Below, piece by piece: positions 61,538 through 64,000 of a stretch of 64,000 nucleotides of DNA; within the stretch, counting starts at the first letter, position 1, and each line of letters opens with the position of its first letter. Made by a program: the position numbers and the translations under genes. Source of the DNA: Congeria kusceri (Eukaryota; Mollusca; Bivalvia; Myida; Dreissenidae); NCBI GenBank assembly GCA_027627225.1, contig CM051030.1:434001-498000 (forward strand). Reading direction: 5' to 3'. The notes under the pieces were generated by a model. It was given only the letters and a program-made list of their open reading frames with translations, did not search any database and was not told where the DNA came from.

Positions 61538-63475
61538 GTTATCAATGTGAGAACCCCATTTTCATGACGGCTCTATATGTATGAAATAAAGCAATAACTC
61601 AATACCTTCATTTCCATTAAAAATCCAATTTAATTTGCTCTTTTAACAAAAAAGCCAAGTGTAAAAACACTGGTTTATTAATAGCACATTCTCATACTTT
61701 GATTGCATGGTTTATTAATAGCACATTCTCATACTTTGATTGCATTTACTCAAATATTTGTTGGCGCAATACTAAACAATCTTTTACAGGATTTTAATTC
61801 AGCACCACATGGTTTTGTTTGATAGTCTAAGTTCTAAAAACATGCCTATGTCAAAAGGTTTTTATGTGACCCCGATTCCCGTTTGACGCGTAACTACTCA
61901 AATGTGTTTTCAGCAATGTTGAAAGATACATAAAATGTTTAAGTGTCCGTGTGCTGTAAATGTGAAAATACATTCAGACATGCAGTTAAGAATTGATGCC
62001 TCATGTCCTAACACTTAAAATTTTCTTCATGGATAATTTAAATTGAATTGAAATATATTCTGATATGGTAAATTAACTGTCATTAATGTACAAGCGATCT
62101 GTTAAAATGATCAATTTGTAATTTGTTTAAATATAGGTGAAATAAAAGCATTTGAAGTTAGGTTCAAGAATAATCTTCAAGAAATTATATAACAGAACAA
62201 CGTTTAACGAAGTCAGATTGTATTATCAAAGGAAACTCCATCAGGCTTGTCTTTGTAATACGTTTGTTCGTGTGTAATGGATTTCCGGGATAAAAATAAA
62301 TGGTAAATAACGAAATGGTTTTAAAATGCCTGTTTGTTTTTCTTGGTAAACACATGAATTCATTCTCATATAATTAAAGTCGTATTAATTAAATGTGTTA
62401 ACTTACAAAACTCGGCCCTTAAAAAATCACCACATATGATTGGGTAACAAGATTATTGTGGGTTGGACTGCACTGTCCAGTCGCTTAGCAATCTCGCTGT
62501 TGGAATTGAGACCATATCATTCGCTACGACGTTCATTTTATGACCCCTTGAGAGTAATAATGCTTTGAAAATTAAGGCATGTCGGCAATATTTAAGCATG
62601 TCGGCAAACAACTAACTGCTTTGAAGGCATGTCGGTCCCGACAAGCGAGACAGGCCTGTGGGAAACCCTGAAGATTTTTTGTTACCAGCAACATAAAAAA
62701 CCAGGGCCCTCTTCCTGTTTTGGGGGATGCCACCCGCTGCTCTCAGATAGGGGGATTTCGGTGTCATTTTCTAACAGATGGAATTTTTAAATAACATAAT
62801 ATTTCTTTCAATAGTCTTGTTTCATCCAGTAAACTAATCTAGATAAATTATATCAGTTGCTATATTATTGTAAGGAAAATACAGTGGCTCTAATTGGAAG
62901 TTGTTCTTGCAAAAGTAAAACAATTAACTATATGTTAGTTTTTGTTTAAAATGTTAACTTCTGGGGGAATTTCTGACCTTTTAAGGAGACAAATTACACT
63001 GTTTTTGCTGTGGGAAGCAGCCTTATTTTGTTTTACTGAAATAATTAGTGAATCTGGAATGTGCAATGTTGTTTCCCATATGTTCATTATTTGTTATGTT
63101 AATAAATGTGAGACTTGTGGTTTATTGGTTCGTATTTAGGCAAGAACCCACTCGTGTAGTAAATGTCAATGCATTTCATTATGACATAGTTGTACTATTT
63201 AAAAAAAAAAAATGCATTGTTTTATTGTTGCATAATGGAAAATGTAAAACATTTGTTTGTTTATTTCAGGAAAATATGTTGGGAATTTGTCCAGAAGTGA
63301 TGTTTCTTTATTTATAAAGAGCAGAAACAATGAAGTTGACTACGAAAATGGAGAGTATACGAAGTGGATACCTAGACACACCCAAATCATTTTAGTGTTT
63401 GTAGGATTGAGTGTAAGGATTTCAGTACACAACACACTGGCTGTCTGTGATACTTAACTTGTCATACCTTTTGTA
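61538..63475. other. Upstream region of the carrier gene, with repeats
   Basis: 61669-61745 holds a direct repeat of about 46 bp (GGTTTATTAATAGCACATTC twice). 62690-63010 is dispersed repeat P in reverse orientation. No additional exon recognised; the promoter and any 5' non-coding exon of the carrier gene are probably here. Confidence 0.4.
62690..63010 (-). repeat. Dispersed repeat P, copy 2
   Basis: Reverse-complement match to 51030-51420, including TTGCTATATTATTGTAAGGA and TGTTTTGGGGGATGCCACCC. Confidence 0.6.
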
Positions 63476-63509
63476 GCATCCCAAAGCCTAAGAAACACAA
63501 AGCTTCAAA

Positions 63510-64000
63510 ATGGACGAAATGACGAGCGAAGAAATTCACATTGTGGAACTTCATATGATGGACAAAAGAAAATATTTTCCGCTCACAGTGGCTTCGAATG
63601 TAGCAGTTCGATCGTTACTTTTTCCTTTCCATGTGGTTCGGACACACCTTCAAACTCAGATAGGAAAAGAGGCTTATTCCGGTACAGTCGATGCATTTTC
63701 AAAGATATACACGAATCAAGGATTTAAGGGACTGTATCGTGGTCTCCCTGTCCATCTATGTTTAGTGTTCCCGGGTATGGGTTACATATACACCTACGAG
63801 TACACAAGGACGTTTATCAGAAACCACACATCGTTAGGTGATATGCCGAAGACTCTTATAGCTGGTGGGTTAGCTTCAGTGGTAGCCCAGATCTTCAACA
63901 CGCCTTTTGATATCATTTCTCAACACATGATGCTAGTCGATGGACGGAAAGGGCCTGTACAAGGGATTAAAGTCAATCCCACCATTCAGAAATCCTTGCA
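63510..64000 (+). CDS. SLC25A44-like: SLC25A44-like mitochondrial carrier, N-terminal part (partial at window end)
   Basis: 163 complete codons from ATG 63510 (context CAAAATGG) to the window edge, with no stop. It belongs to the mitochondrial carrier family, inner-membrane transporters made of three tandem repeats of about 100 residues. The first repeat shows PFHVVRTHLQTQ (39-50), the family signature with His in the usual acidic position, then GFKGLYRGLP (71-80). The second repeat starts at about 115 and shows TPFDIISQHM (131-140). From memory, the N-terminal IHIVELHMMDKRKYF, the IRT/VRT-type first signature and the FDIISQHMM block match SLC25A44 better than other carriers. Mammalian SLC25A44 transports branched-chain amino acids into mitochondria; substrate here is inference. 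A likely acceptor (CCTTTTGTAG) ends at 63475, so the coding exon starts within a spliced leader region. Confidence 0.9.
   Translation, partial: MDEMTSEEIHIVELHMMDKRKYFPLTVASNVAVRSLLFPFHVVRTHLQTQIGKEAYSGTVDAFSKIYTNQGFKGLYRGLPVHLCLVFPGMGYIYTYEYTRTFIRNHTSLGDMPKTLIAGGLASVVAQIFNTPFDIISQHMMLVDGRKGPVQGIKVNPTIQKSL

Overview
The window is eukaryotic, AT-rich and gene-poor. Coding sequence is split into short exons with GT-AG introns of kilobase size. Most of the DNA is short inverted-repeat elements (MITEs), tRNA-derived SINEs and tandem arrays. The gene families and repeat types suggest a bivalve mollusc. The roughly 260-bp MITE whose ends read TGAGGCGCGTCGTGGGAAAA makes a dreissenid mussel my best guess, from memory rather than from a search.

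Left part (1-22,250, minus strand): the 5' half of a class I myosin heavy chain gene. Six exons (22106-22249, 20572-20687, 13925-14019, 7831-7935, 3998-4044, 1234-1297) join in phase into about 187 residues of motor domain, including the P-loop GESGSGKT and switch I NDNSSRFGK. The gene continues beyond base 1. Its introns are full of repeats. Two of its exons are bordered by tandem arrays whose monomers are copies of the exon's own splice junction: about 22 monomers of 39 bp before exon 3, six monomers of 31-32 bp before exon 4, and seven monomers of exactly 44 bp after exon 4.

Middle part (22,250-33,110): a run of abutting MITEs, then a 98-bp satellite of about 55 monomers. Each monomer looks like a 49-nt exon between a 3' and a 5' splice site. 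A complete pogo/Tigger-like transposon (27561-30081, TA target duplication, intact 453-aa transposase) has inserted into the satellite and splits it in two.

Right part (33,110-63,475): no host gene that I can support. It holds a nearly intact hAT transposon (35633-39154, 8-bp target duplication, one intron, one frameshift); a 59-bp array grown from the tRNA-like head of a SINE (43757-44750); an unclassified transposon with about 467-bp terminal inverted repeats (48156-50646, 6-bp target duplication), whose two repeats each carry a potential first exon facing a convergent pair of terminal exons; a MITE with an embedded tRNA-like sequence (54188-54688); and a 1.16-kb non-autonomous element with a 6-bp duplication (60381-61537).

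Right edge (63,476-64,000, plus strand): the start of an SLC25A44-like mitochondrial carrier gene, open to the edge of the window.

The two host genes are unrelated in function. The main interest is how tandem arrays have grown from splice junctions, and the long-inverted-repeat element with a duplicated first exon.
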